Part shown: positions 1-10,621 of the stretch, piece by piece
Position numbering within the stretch: position 1 is the first letter of the stretch
How the letters are laid out: every line of letters starts with the position of its first letter
Assembly (NCBI GenBank): GCA_013368375.1
Contig: JAACJP010000038.1
Coordinates: 248,001 to 312,000 of the forward strand
Direction: 5' to 3'
Source: Tricholomella constricta
Lineage: Eukaryota > Basidiomycota > Agaricomycetes > Agaricales > Lyophyllaceae
DNA: 64,000 nt
Program-made: the position numbers and the translations under genes
Notes under the pieces: generated by a model
What the model was told of the DNA's origin: nothing
What the model saw: the letters and a program-made list of their open reading frames with translations, nothing else
Databases searched by the model: none

Positions 1-1540
1 AGAACAGCATGCGTCTTGCATTCCAAAGCCGATGCACCCTGTAGAACCAAATACCATAAACAACAAAGGAAAGGACAGCAGAGACGATACTGATACTGAC
101 CTTGCGCGTCCCCGGCGTCACCCACCCAAGGATCGACAGTTGATTGATCGTAAACTCCCTCTCGGCGTACACCTGCGCCCGCGCGAGCATCACATCCCTC
201 GCCCGCATCACACACTTTGGAACGTCCGCCCACGCGACTGGCACCGGCGCCCCTGCCCCCGCCCCCGCCCGTGCTGCTGCTCCTGTTTTTGGTACAGACC
301 CCGTCCCAACTACGTACGAGAAATATGGACCTACACACGCACGTCAGACCAATTTCGCAAAGTAAAGAGAGGGGGGGGGGAGAGGAACTAAAAGGTAACC
401 CGACTCACTGTTGCTACACCTCGGCCTGCGCAACGGCACCTGCATCTGCACCTCCTTCAGCAGCACGTCCGCCTCCACCTGCAACGTCCCCACATTCCCC
501 GTAAACACATGTATCACTCTCCCCTTCCCTTTCCCCTTCCCCTTTCCATTCTCGTTCTCGCCTTCCTTCTGCTTTTCCTTGCCCTTGCCCCCCTGCCCCT
601 CCTCTTGCAGCACCTCCCACGCGTACGAGAACGTCTGCATCCCATCCCCCCACACCGCCCCCGTGCCGTCCACCACCTCCGCAGGGTACGTGTTCACAGG
701 GTGCGACATCGGCGCTGCCTGCTGAGGATCCCGCAGCCGCGCCAGGCTCACCGCGTACCCTTCTCCCTCCGCCGCTCCCTCCGCCGCTCCCCCCTCTCCA
801 TGGTATTCCGATGGTGCCCTCTGATTCTGCTTCTGTTTCCGCTTCCCCTTGGCCTTCGCACTCGCCCACTTCCGCTCCTGCATCCCCAAAAAACCCAAAA
901 ACAAGCCAAATCAGAAACAACCACGCAAAAAAGCACAAAAGGCAGAGAATGAAGGGTTATCCCAACAACAACGAACACACACCTCACAAAACGAGCTCTC
1001 ACACCACCGATGCCGCATCAAGCTCTGATAATTCAACTTTCCGCATCCCCCCTCCCCCTCCCCCCTCTCCTCCCCAATACCAGAGCCAGAGCAGAGCCAC
1101 CCACTCCCCAAATCCCCATCCACCTCCCCGTCCCCAGGCGGCGCAAGCAGCGCCAGCGGCAGGGGGCTATAGAAGCGCAGATGGAGAGGGAACGCGCGGA
1201 GCGCGTAGTTCGGGTGCTGTTTTCGCCGGGCGAGGTATCGTGGGGTTGTTGTTGTGTCTTCTTGTTCTTCACCCTCGCAGCCGTTGTCGAGAGCCCGGAA
1301 AGCATCGGCGGGGTGGAGGGTTAGAGCAACTCCAGCAGCAGCGGGGGCAGCAAAGGAAGAGGTGGACAGAGGCCATGGTGAACGTGAAGGTGCATTGGGA
1401 GCCCACCAAGGCCGAGGCGCACACGGGGAGGACGCAGGATGCGCAACGACCTCCTCCCCACTCGGGATCCACGTACACATGAGCCGCCATTCCACCTGGC
1501 CCGCAACGTGACCGGGTTCAAGCCCTGGCCCTGCTGGCAT
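1..1540 (-). CDS. Unrecognised multi-exon gene, partial
   Basis: I do not recognise this gene. Three minus-strand stretches look coding rather than random. About 1540-911 contains the segment FPLHLRFYSPLPLALLAPP. About 904-400 contains VIHVFTGNVGTLQVEADVLL after a Lys/Glu/Gly-rich run. About 290-101 contains EREFTINQLSILGWV and ends in a plausible donor (AAG then GTCAGT) near 101-96. The reading after that donor is hydrophobic (VLSFVVYGIW), but it is probably intron or a final membrane helix. The region is GC-rich and open in all frames, so exon borders cannot be fixed, and the gene runs off the left edge. Confidence 0.3.
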
Positions 1541-1586
1541 ATGCGGCGGGACGAGGCGCCGTTCCTGTGGTCAGAACGAAAGGGGA

Positions 1587-3061
1587 TCAGCGACTGAGTG
1601 GAACAAGGTGGTACCCGACACCCACCTGGACGCTTGTGACTTTAAAAAACCCCAAAAACACAAAACGGCATTCTTCCGGGACCCTGACGCGGCCCCCCCA
1701 ATGGTGAGCGAGGTACGCGCGCGCGGTGATGATCGTAACGGGCGTGCCGGCGACGTACGCGTCGCATACTGCTGCGATCTCGGGTGGGAGGGTGCATGGG
1801 ATGCGTTGGTCCAGCGTCGGTTCGACTTCGTCTTTGCTGCTTTCAAACGCAAAGGCGGAGGCGGAGGATGGTGGGGCGGGATGAGGCTGGGTTGCCGTCG
1901 TGGCTGTGCCGAGAGCAGGAGTTTCCGGGGGTGGCAAAGATGGCGCTGAACTCGAGGTCGAGGTTGAGGGGATGGGAAGGTTTGACGACGACGATCGAAA
2001 CAATTGTGGAATGGGGTCTGTAATTTCCATGTCATCAATCGCACGAGGCAAAACCACCGACGTCCTCCTCTCCAAGCTACCCTTTCCGTTCCCTCCTCCA
2101 CTAAAACCAAAAGTCGCCAGAGCCGGAGTCGGGGCCGCCGGTGCCAGTGTAAGAACATCCCCAAAACGACCCGCGGCCGATTGGGTTTGCCGATCGACCT
2201 CCTCAGCGTTTCCCTCCATGACCGGGGACAGCACCATATCCTCGTCGTCCGCACTCGAACCACGCCGACGATGCCCAAACTCTGATTCGTCAGGCGGAGC
2301 CTTTCCAGGGCTCCCGCATACTCCACAATGCCGATCAAAATTCGCTCTTGTACACGAGCAGGTAGCAGGAGCAGTCGGTCGCGGTTGAGAATTCGATTCG
2401 AACGCTAGATTAGCAGGGGTATATGAAAAAGCTGAACCCCCCATGGACGGGAATATGCTGGACGTTCCAACACTGTGGGAAGATGGTATAGCCTCTGGAT
2501 AGCGGGGAAACGACACGTTGAATCCGGCGGTGGACGGGGGTCTGCTGGATGTCCCAATTCCGACACCATGGGATGATGGCATCGTCTCTGGATAGCTTGG
2601 AAACGACACGTCGGGTCTGCGGCTCGGGTGTGGGATGGGCGTTGGGGGCGAGTTGGAGAACGAAGCTCGAACGTTCCGTGATGGTATATCACCTTGGTGT
2701 GGATGGCTTGTCGTTGGACCTGATCGAGGATCACTGCTGAGGCCATTGTCGTTATTTCTCGGGTGAATGATGGGCGGAGATGCCCCCCCTCGTAACCTCA
2801 TCGCAGATTCGCCGGCAGCCGAATGGAGATCATCCCTAAAGCAGAGGAAGTCTCGAGTCCTAGCAAAGAAATAATGAGCATGCGAGAGAAGGTGAATGGA
2901 TAACGAACACAGTACATCGTCATTTCAAACGAGATTCCATCGGTAGCCAGGTCAGAGACGACGATGCCACTGGTGCGCTCCTCGAGAATGATCGTGGGCG
3001 TGGCTGACAACAACCAAACGATACCATTGATGCTTTTCGCGAGTTCCGGCATCGCAGACAC
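1587..3061 (-). CDS. Unrecognised Ser/Pro-rich protein with internal duplication
   Basis: The long open exon 2801-1587 encodes about 400 residues rich in Ser and Pro. It holds an internal tandem duplication: VSFPSYPETMPSSHGVG is followed about 35 residues later by VSFPRYPEAIPSSHSVG. A Cys-rich patch (CSCTRANFDRHCGVCG) follows. The C-terminal part PEIAAVCDAYVAGTPVTIIT looks ordered. Upstream, 3061-2798 is open and reads like a conserved segment (ELAKSINGIVWLLSATPTII); it may be an earlier exon of the same gene or a separate small gene. No family could be named, and the junctions on either side are uncertain. Confidence 0.35.
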
Positions 3062-3169
3062 CAGTTCTTCTTTGCTCTGAAAAACGCGTCAGAGAGGTTG
3101 ATAGGTCGATTGTTGCAAAGTGCTCACGCTACACCATATGGAAGGCCGTAGGACAGGTAGGTCGTCACC

Positions 3170-4075
3170 CCGTGAGGAAGGCACGGTTTTTGATCCACTG
3201 GTATGGAGGCTTTTTGGCAATGTCCACTGGGGTTCGCCTCTCGTCAATGGCTGGTCTTCAATAGTCGCTCATATGTCAGATACGCAGAACGAAAGCATAG
3301 AATTTGTGGACTCACTTTTTTTTCTCGTCGTAGGACCTGCCTTCGCCTTGGGTTCCTTCACTGCTTTCACCTTCTTGACACCCACATCTGTCTTTGCTTT
3401 GGCCGCCTTTTTCGTAACTTTCACTGCCTGTTCCTTCCCCAGAGTGTCGTCGGGATTCCTCGCCCCGCCTCCTTCGTCGGCCACGACCTTCTGGACCTTA
3501 GATACCCTGCGTTTAGACTTCACGGCCTTGTCAGCTGAAGACTGCACGTCGTTCGACTTCTCCGTCGACAGAACAGCTTTCGCCGCATCCACACTCTTCC
3601 TCGCCCTTTTCTTCGGCTTCTCTTCGCCCTCTCGCATTTCGGTCGTTCCTTCCGCCGCCGGTACACTCTCTCGTTTACGAGTCGCCTTGGGTTTTTCAGC
3701 AGCCCCCTCGAGGACACGTTTAGGCTTCACCGTTCTCTTTCCTTTCCTAGCGGCCACACTGCCGGTAGCAAAAGTAACAGAAGAGGCCTGCGAAGGTCCT
3801 CCTACTGGTATCTCTCCAAGTTGTTCCTGCCGCTGTGCGCTCTGGGGCGCAGTCGATGAGGAAGCTGCCCCCTCAGGCTGCACCGTGATTTCCAGCCTTC
3901 CAAAGTCGACAGCAGGCGGTGACGGATCCGGAATTCCCTTTTGAAAATATTTCGCAGCCTCCAGCGCTCCCATCTTTACATCCATGTCCATGTCCTCTTG
4001 CGAATCGCTGGCTCCACCTGGCCGTCCTTGTCCTTCCTGCGCTGCAGCTGCGTCCATGCTGGCAAAAACGTACAT
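3170..4075 (-). CDS. Lys/Ala-rich basic nuclear-type protein, unrecognised
   Basis: The main exon runs from a start at 4075 (or the second Met at 4057, MDAAAAQEGQ) to about 3316. It encodes an acidic and Gln-rich N-terminus followed by a long, strongly basic region with many KPKR, KKAAKAK and RKRES clusters, as in histone H1-like or chromatin-binding tails. The exon ends after RKK at a good donor (GTGAGTCC). A second exon at about 3260-3170 reads RRPAIDERRTPVDIAKKPPYQ, which looks conserved. The 3' end was not resolved. Nuclear location is inferred from composition only. Confidence 0.4.
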
Positions 4076-4634
4076 TTTCCTGGGAGAATATCAATGGTAT
4101 GTTCCCATGAGAAACCCAGGGAATTCTGTCGGTGAGATCGAGTAAGCTAAGGCTAGCCCTCAGGCTCTCGCAAGGATGAGAGAGGGCCGTGGACATTGAG
4201 AAAGCCTGTGAGCGAAACGTTGATGGATCATCGTGATGGTTCTGTAATTTATAAATTATTTATGTAATTTGCATATTTTACTGAGGACGAGCGCCGTAAA
4301 TAGGATTGGTGTTTTTCCCTCTCTGGTCGCCCGTCATCTTTACTCAACGAGGTATATCGTACCGGTATCTATCAATCATCTTCATGATAAGAAAGTTCAA
4401 AACATCGAGCGACGCTTCAGCTTCATATGTGGAACCAGCCGAGTCCTTCAAGTTCAAACAATACATTTATTTCACAGCGTCTTCAAGGTCTTCGCATTTT
4501 GGCTCTATATATAATACAAAACACCATAGCGTACATATCCCTTATCATCACAAGCCCTTGCAAGCCCTAGCCCAAACTGTACTTGACCTGAGTAGCTCCA
4601 CGATAAAATGCCATAGCTCCACGTCGGGGGGGGC
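4076..4634. other. Intergenic, no gene seen
   Basis: AT-rich spacer between the basic-protein gene and the CBM1 exon. Short open frames here have no coding character. I see nothing further. Confidence 0.5.
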
Positions 4635-4722
4635 TTAGAGGCACTGGCTATAGTAGGGGTTGGACACCACGCAGGTGGTTCCGGTCGTGCACACGGTCGG
4701 GCCAGTCCAGCCAATACCACTG
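4635..4722 (-). pseudogene. Orphan terminal exon encoding a CBM1 cellulose-binding domain
   Basis: Read on the minus strand from a CACAG acceptor, 4722-4635 encodes [11 protein letters not shown], then an 8-residue link, then [11 protein letters not shown] and a TAA stop. This matches the C-terminal two thirds of a fungal CBM1 (the conserved G-W-G-T-C, C, N-YY-QCL pattern), a small secreted-enzyme domain that binds cellulose. CBM1 is often the last exon of a cellulase or related enzyme. Upstream on the same strand lies only the tail of the Tpa1 gene, so no catalytic domain is attached. Most likely a broken-off last exon. It could instead be spliced to something not recognised. Confidence 0.7.
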
Positions 4723-4808
4723 CTGTGAAAGCCTTATCAGTCGGATATCTGATATCAACGAGGGAGGGAAAAGACTACACTGGCAAGTCCATCAATTTTG
4801 CTTTTTAA

Positions 4809-7085
4809 TCAAAAAATCATCTTCATTGCGAAATCTGTCTTGTTGTTCACCTCGTACTCCCCGCATACGTCCCATCGCGAGCCCTTAGCGGCGGCGGACA
4901 CATACTTGACGAATCGCATCACTCGCTTGCCGCGCAGCGCGAGGTGCATGCAATTGAAGCCCGACCGGGCAATAAGGGCGCTATCCTTTTCACCTTCTTC
5001 CCCCATCATCTCCTGACCACCGTTACCCAGCGGGAGACTCAACGAAGCTTTGCTTTGGCTCGACGTAGCTTTGCCCTTGCTTGACGAAGCTTTACTGTTG
5101 CTCGACGAAGCTTTGCCTTTGCTCAACGAAGCTTTGCCGTTGCTCGACGAAGCTTTGTCGTTGCTCGACGAGGCTTCACCGTCGCTCGACGAATCTTTGC
5201 CCTTGCTCGACGAAGCGTGCCCGTTGCCATTGAGAGCAGGACCGTTGGTCGCCGATTTTCTACTCGTGCCGGAACGATACACGGCAGGGTCGTCTTCCTC
5301 ATTGTGAGGAGCCATATAGCACTGTTACACGCATCAACCAGTGTGTGCTCCAAATCATGAGATACTGACCACCCAACCTCCCCATTGCTCCTCCAGTGCA
5401 CTAGCCAAGGAGTTCGATGACCCCTCCACCGTACCTTGTTCCGGTGTCAGGCTTAGCACCACATCTAGCCTCGCCTCCTTCTCCTCGCTCGTCGCCAGCA
5501 TATAGTCCAGACCGGGCCTGAACCGCCTCGCCTCGGCAGCATGGCCAAGCGGCACCAAGTTCGATATCATCGCCAGCCACGCGCGGAACGCCGGGCTCGG
5601 GAACAGCTCATCCTGGAGGCTGCGCAAGATTTCGTCCGACGACGTCTGCGCCGCGCGGGGGATCACCGCTTCCGCAGGCGCACCCGCCTCGCGTGGCTTC
5701 AATGAACAGTACCGCCATTTGTGCGGTGGGCCTTTGACGGTCCATGCGCCTTGTGTGCCTGAGCTGTGTGGAGGGATGCGCCCCGCCCTGTCCTCGCCGA
5801 GTCCATCCTTGGAGTCGATTTCGCTTAGGCGTGGCTGTAGTGACTCGGCGAGAGAATTGGCGAGGAAGCATTCTAGCTCGATGAAGACTTTGTCTGCGAA
5901 GCGGGAGGAGAGGGTCTTCATTGTGCGTGGCTGGAGGTATACGGGATTGAGAAATTCGGAGAGGAAGCAAATGTGTTCTTCTGAGAGGGCGGTGTCGGAG
6001 TGCGGAGCTTCCGGAAATTCTGGGTAGGGCGAAAAGACTATCGAGGTCGAGGTCTGTGAAGAAGCTGTGGGTAAAAAACAAAACAACAAGAAATGATAAA
6101 AAAGCCACATACGAGTTGCTCTCTAGAGCTTCTGACTTCTGGAGGAACAGTTTCAGGTATGTAGCCCTCCTCGCCTTCCTGGGCAGCATGGAACCATCCG
6201 CTGATACTCAGCAATTTCCTTTCATCTTCGGCTTCTCTTCCAACGACGACTTCCTCCACGGAATGGAAGCTTTTGCCCGCCTGGACCTCAAAAAAGATGA
6301 ATTGGTTCCAGGTGGGTGGGATTGCTTTGGAAGGCACCGTTTCAGGTTCGAGATGACCGTCGGCGCCCATCTTCACCGGGTAGAGCTCAAATGCGCCACC
6401 CCAGTCTTTTTGCCAGAAAGTGTAGTGGGGTAGAGGCATGTAGAGGATGTAGGAAACGCGCCGTGTGCCGATCACGTCGTTGTGACTTAGCAAGTGGCAG
6501 CCTGTTGTGTAGGAATTGACCGACATGTCCAGTTTCTTGCCCGAGAGAGGACCACAGCCGGTGACTGTCTGAAGGAAGAACCGAAACTTGGCGGAGTGTA
6601 GAGCATTGCGGAGGGTGAAAAGGCTGGGTAGGAGCGAAATTTGGGATTCCGTGAGTGAGGCAAGGTCCTCGGTTCGGTTGACCTGGATGGATATACGATT
6701 TTGATTGCTGTTCAGTCTGAGATCACAAGGGCGAAAAATTTGGCTCTCAAACCTGAAAGATGTCTGTCTCCTTTTCCGTGAAGTTGAGCTCGCTCAGACA
6801 CTCATCCCTGACTTTCTTGAGTAGCTCGTCTTGGAATAGCTTCTCCACAATGGCATACTTGAACGGCTCGTTGTTGACATAGCCAGCATTGAACGCCATA
6901 ATCTTATTGTGATCGAAGAGGTCGTTGGCGAACTGGGATGTGGGATCGGTCATTTGCGGGCTTGGGGAGGCGTTCGCAGGGTCGGCTGCAGGATCATTGG
7001 TGGGGTTCGACGTCGGGTGTGATTTTTTCTTTTTCTTTTTTACAGCGGAGTCGGGCGAAGGCGAGCGGCTGTGGATCCGGGCCAT
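4809..7085 (-). CDS. tpa1: Prolyl 3,4-dihydroxylase Tpa1/Ofd1
   Basis: Four exons (7085-6753, 6682-6113, 6053-5370, 5321-4809) join in frame to 699 residues. The family hydroxylates a proline of ribosomal protein uS12 and links oxygen to translation and sterol regulation. It is a cytosolic/nuclear 2-oxoglutarate Fe(II) dioxygenase. Seen: an N-terminal KKKKKK stretch; the helical lead-in FKYAIVEKLFQDELLKKVRD; the iron-binding H-x-D in TGCHLLSHNDVIG; the second His in SFHSVEEV; LLSISGWFHA; and the Tpa1 C-terminal domain ending MRFVKYVSAAAKGSRWD. The start is the Met of MARIHSRSP; Mets upstream up to 7181 remain possible. Odd: eight Lys/Ser heptads are inserted in the C-terminal domain. The gene appears intact. 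Confidence 0.93.
5040..5220 (-). repeat. 21-bp coding minisatellite in tpa1
   Basis: About eight units of 21 bp encode heptads of the form KASSSNG, KASLSKG and KASSSKG. They lie in the last exon of tpa1, between the VYRSGTSRKS segment and the conserved C-terminal end. The period is a multiple of three, so unit loss or gain keeps the frame. The units lie in what should be a disordered loop. Confidence 0.85.
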
Positions 7086-7379
7086 TCTCTCCGACTGGAT
7101 CATTGGTCTGTTTTCAGAGGTGAAGATGGTGGAGTATCGCATAGCGACACGCGCATGCAGGAGACTCGGAATGAGGCGCACGCGTGTTGTTTGGCGATGT
7201 TTGGCTAGAGCAGGAGGTAGACAGAGAGTTCATTATCATTGCGCGCATTCACAGTGAACTGGCTATTTACTAAGATTGTGCTACTCCAATTGGATTCAAA
7301 GAGTTTAGAGAGGTACGGAGGAAGATAATTATAAGCTTGCGTCGAGGATTTTCATTATTTAGTAACCGAGTGCTAACTT
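7086..7379. promoter_or_regulatory. Upstream region of tpa1
   Basis: About 300 bp between the tpa1 start and the duplicated helical exon. Minus-strand ATGs in frame with tpa1 reach 7181. No core promoter element could be assigned. Confidence 0.3.
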
Positions 7380-7690
7380 GCTCGGTGACATCAGACTAGG
7401 TAAGGTGTGGCCGTTAAACGGCAGGACCAAGTTCTGTCTGCCCTTCAACAACTCGCCGTCTCTTCCACACTACCCCTGCTCCTCTGCGTCTGCATGCTCC
7501 CTGACCTCATCCGCGGCTGCTTCTTCGTCTTTTCCTTCACCTCCGTCGTCGCCGCTGCTTCACCAACCCTCTCCAACACCCTCTGCAGCATCTCCTCCCT
7601 CCCAATCTGCAGCACCCCGAGCATCTCCACATCGCTGCTCGTCTGCAGCGCCGTCCGCATCAGCGCCTGCAAAAGTCATTTCCTGTGAGC
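7380..7690 (-). pseudogene. Duplicated helical exon, copy 1 (possibly N-terminal part of a kinase-like protein)
   Basis: From a TTTGCAG acceptor at about 7683, the minus strand encodes ALMRTALQTSSDVEMLGVLQ, a predicted helical segment, then a Lys/Glu-rich tail. The same exon occurs on the plus strand at 17557-17778, broken there by a gypsy element. Similarity extends past the coding part into a block around AACTTGGTCYTGCCGTT. I have a weak recollection of such helices in front of kinase-like domains in Agaricomycete multigene families, but no kinase domain is present. Here the exon abuts the DIS3-like fragment on its 5' side, so this copy is probably not functional. Confidence 0.5.
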
Positions 7691-8770
7691 GATTCTGGTC
7701 AGAGAACAACCACCCTGGAGGAGCCGAAAAAAGAGTACCCAGATGGTCGAAAACACCAAAAGCTCCACAAACGGCCGCAGAGAGCACAAGTTTGTGCCCA
7801 ACAGACTTGGAAGCATATCAGCACGCTTGTCAACAAGATAGACCGTAGTCCGTTGCAAAGCAGCTTCACTATACATAGGATTGTCCGGAAGCACGAAGTG
7901 TGATACATCCATGATAAGAATCATCATCAACAAAGGGGTGTTGTTTGAGAGTAAAGGAGCACTTACGGATGCCCGCTTCAATGTTTCCGTTGGGTAGATG
8001 CCGCACATGCAGGGCATTGTCAATGTCTTGGCAATCTGCTCGCAAATGAGCAATAAGAGCAAGACCAGAGATAGGGAGGAAAAAGCACGAACTGGGGGGG
8101 TCGAAACTGCAGATGATCATCTCTCATGTCCTCGCGATCCCGCCACTCCAGGCTGACGGCACTCTTTGGAGGCATCACCCATTTGTCGCCCTCGGGAGGC
8201 AGACAGTCAAGGATTGCTTTCCTAAATGGCTGGTACGGGACCTCGAATTCGAATAACAGGCTCTCCTGTTCTGCTTCCTTGCTCTCTACCTTGCCAAGCG
8301 CTCAAACAAAGTGGCCTTCTGGGTAGCGAGAAGTCGCATCCCATCAGTCGATGGTCAGGAGGATCTTCTGGCCGATGAATGTGGGAGCTTGATGCATGCA
8401 AAGGCAAATGCAGGGGAGAAGCCGTGAGACGAGCGTTGCAAATACTGTTTGTTGCGAAAGGGAAGTCACATTCGAAGATGTAAGCGACGTGCTGTCAATA
8501 TGGCAAACTTAACTGCAGGGCACAAAAAAAAACTCAATAGCGAGTGGGAAGAGATGTAGGAAAGCACGCATGCCCGCCAATTGTGTTTGACGACACCCAC
8601 GATACGATACGTCCCGTGGGCTGTTTATCAGACGTGCATTTGACGTTTTCTGAAAGCAGAACTTGCTTCTCACGCCACAGGACCTTGTCGCCTTCTTCAT
8701 CGCCCTCTTCGCCAGATTCCTCTGCATCATCATTTTTCAGCGTTGCTGAGAAAAAGAAGAACTGATGGCC
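7691..8770 (-). pseudogene. dis3: DIS3/Rrp44 exosome RNase fragment, decayed
   Basis: DIS3 is the 3'-5' RNase II-type (RNB) subunit of the RNA exosome. In order on the minus strand: QPTGRIV, KHNWRACVLSYI, AGQKILLTID, WDATSRYPEGHFV, LLFEFEVPYQPFRKAILDCL, then CSFDPP and CQDIDNALHVRHLPNGNIEA across a small intron, then GTTVYLVDKR-like TVYLVDKRADMLPSLLGTNL and LCSLRPFVE. This spans the cold-shock domain into the start of RNB. Lesions: TGA at 8344-8346 (LTID*WDA), TGA at 8302-8304 (HFV*ALG), a 5-bp duplication shifting frame at 8599-8612, a 1-nt shift before CSFDPP, and DIDN in place of the catalytic DIDD. The N-terminal PIN domain and most of RNB are missing. Confidence 0.85.
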
Positions 8771-8774
8771 TGTG

Positions 8775-8945
8775 ATGATCTAGGAACACGGAATCCTCAG
8801 TGTTGGAATTGAAGTAGAAACAACTAGTATTCAGTATACCTAGGAACACGGACTAGATAGACTGAATGAGTAAGAAATAGGTAAAGGCATGGATATACGT
8901 ACATCCTCAGTATTGGAATTGAAGTAGAAACAACTGAGGATGGCG
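8775..8945. repeat. Interleaved short direct repeats
   Basis: A block starting ATCCTCAGTRTTGGAATTG and running through GTAGAAACAACT occurs twice (about 8792-8824 and 8903-8935). CCTAGGAACACGGA occurs twice near 8780 and 8840. They lie just beyond the copia remnant and may be decayed LTR or footprint sequence. Confidence 0.6.
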
Positions 8946-9073
8946 ACGCGATCGAGCGGAGGTATATGCATAGATCACGTGATAAGAAGTATGTAAGCGA
9001 TGAGAAAAGAACAGGGACAAGTCCCAACACAACCCCATCAGAGCGTCGTACGGAGAAAAAGGAAGAGAAAAAT

Positions 9074-9427
9074 TCAGGAATGAGGAACTAGTCCAAGGGA
9101 ACGGCAGTGACATAAATGAAGTGGGAGTGGAAGGAGTTTTGTAAGGATATCGGCCGTCATTTCAGAGGTAGCAATCCAGGACATAGCAAAGGAGCCGGAG
9201 CGAATATGTTCACGAATAAAATGATATCGTATGTCAATATGTTTTGAGCGAGAGGATGTTGAGTCTGAGTTGGCGATTTCGATTGCGCTCTGGTTATCAC
9301 AGAGGAGAGGGAAGGGATGAGGAACAGGAAGATCCAGCGAGTGAAGAAATTGTCGAATCCAGATAGCCTCTTTCATAGCATGGGAGATAGACATATACTC
9401 GGCTTCCGTTGAAGATAAGGCGATGGT
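9074..9427 (-). pseudogene. Copia RNase H C-terminal fragment
   Basis: Minus-strand reading ALSSTEAEYMSISHAMKEAI, then WIRQFLHSLDL, LCDNQSAIEIANSDS, SKHIDIRYHFIREHI and ADILTKLLPLPLH. These are the standard copia RNase H landmarks (TEAEY, DNQSAI, RSKHIDIRYHFIR, ADxLTK). Everything from protease to the start of RNase H is absent. Confidence 0.9.
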
Positions 9428-9750
9428 TTGTTGATGAACATAAGCAGACGAACATAAGCACGATGACCTTTCCTTCCGCAGCGGTGACAGCCGTCAGAGT
9501 TGGGATCACACCAGCGATGACCCTTCTCGTCAATGAGGTCCCCAGCCTTGGTATTCCTCCCACGTGCAGCATTAGCACCCTCGATCTTGACTGAGACAGG
9601 ATCAGCGGCAGTGGAGCTGGCAAGCATGGATTTGATCTTGTCAAGATCAGGTTCGGTTGTCTGGGCGAGGACGTTGATGAGCACCGCTCCGCGCTGTACA
9701 CAGAACCTGCCCATAATACGGACATCAACCGCTGCGCCACGACGAACACG
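9428..9750 (-). pseudogene. Copia gag C-terminus with zinc knuckle
   Basis: The frame encodes KAGDLIDEKGHRWCDPN and CHRCGRKGHRA, a CCHC nucleic-acid-binding knuckle typical of fungal copia Gag. The final Cys is not found where expected, because the reading runs straight into the deletion junction with RNase H near 9430-9465. Confidence 0.75.
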
Positions 9751-9777
9751 GTCCCGGATGCGACCAAAGCGCCGAAC

Positions 9778-9852
9778 GACAATACGACCGACCGACCGAC
9801 AATACGACCGACCGACCGACAATACGACCAAACGACCGACGCACCGACCAAG
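9778..9852. repeat. GACC-type microsatellite
   Basis: Tandem GACCGACC tracts alternate with ACAATAC spacers inside the disrupted copia gag region. Confidence 0.8.
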
Positions 9853-9859
9853 AAACAGA

Positions 9860-10620
9860 GTAACTTGAAACGCCAGTTCTCCTCTCTGGGCGCACGGAGC
9901 ACGGAACACCGTATAACCTGTCGATGACTGCGCACGTTTGTATGCCAAGGTCTCAACCCGGCGACAACCAAACCCGATTTGAAATTATCCTAGGAAACAC
10001 CTTGCCCAGCCATTCGCAGAGAGGATCCGGCCGTACCACGGAGTCCCGCACCAAGAGCCACTACCGATCGCAAATCCCCTACCGATCATACATCCGACCC
10101 GACGCCTCGAGCCGATCAAAAGCCCCTTTGCCGAGCCAAAGAGCGCCACACTCTCTAAAAAGCGTCCAAGCTTGGCGGCGCTTCTCCCAAATAAACCAGT
10201 AAAACACCTGCCTCACCGGCTCACGGGAGGCAAGTCGGTCGCATAGTATAAAAACATACCCATGTACTACCTACTTCCCCCAGTGAATTACAGCCCGTAT
10301 TTTCCCTCACTCTCAGAGTTAATAGCTCAAAAACCGTCGTCTCTGTCGTCTCTGCACCGTTCTCATCGTATAAACCGTCGCCACCATCGTAAACCTCGTA
10401 ACCGCCGTCTCTGTCGTCTCGTACTCGTCGCCCGAACCTGTGAGTTCTCCGTATTAACTTCGTTCGTCTCGTTGTCGCACAACCGACACCAAAAGTCGTG
10501 TTACCGACCCGTTCCGCCTGGGAACGATCGTATTCTATCATATCGCCGTCGGTTCGACTAATTACAAGTCGGATCGTCTTTACTTTCATCAAACCACCCC
10601 TTTCAAACCCTGCACACTCG
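9860..10620. other. Foreign-looking insert inside copia gag, no gene seen
   Basis: CGY-rich sequence with many CGT and CCG triplets separates the two halves of gag. It has no recognisable coding content on either strand. It could be an inserted repeat or a diverged spacer. Confidence 0.4.
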
Positions 10621-10621
10621 C

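Noticed and set aside
344..1540. Many overlapping long open frames on both strands
   Set aside because: GC-rich, stop-poor sequence. Only the minus-strand pieces with ordered segments were kept, at low confidence.
3120..3944. 274-codon plus-strand open frame
   Set aside because: Mirror of the Lys/Ala-rich minus-strand exon; Phe/Leu/Ser-rich composition is the antisense of Lys/Glu codons.
5050..5307. Plus-strand LLDEALP repeat protein
   Set aside because: Antisense of the Lys/Ser heptads in tpa1.
8775..9032. Complete 3' LTR of the copia element
   Set aside because: A plausible start exists, but no matching 5' LTR could be aligned, so LTR borders were not called.
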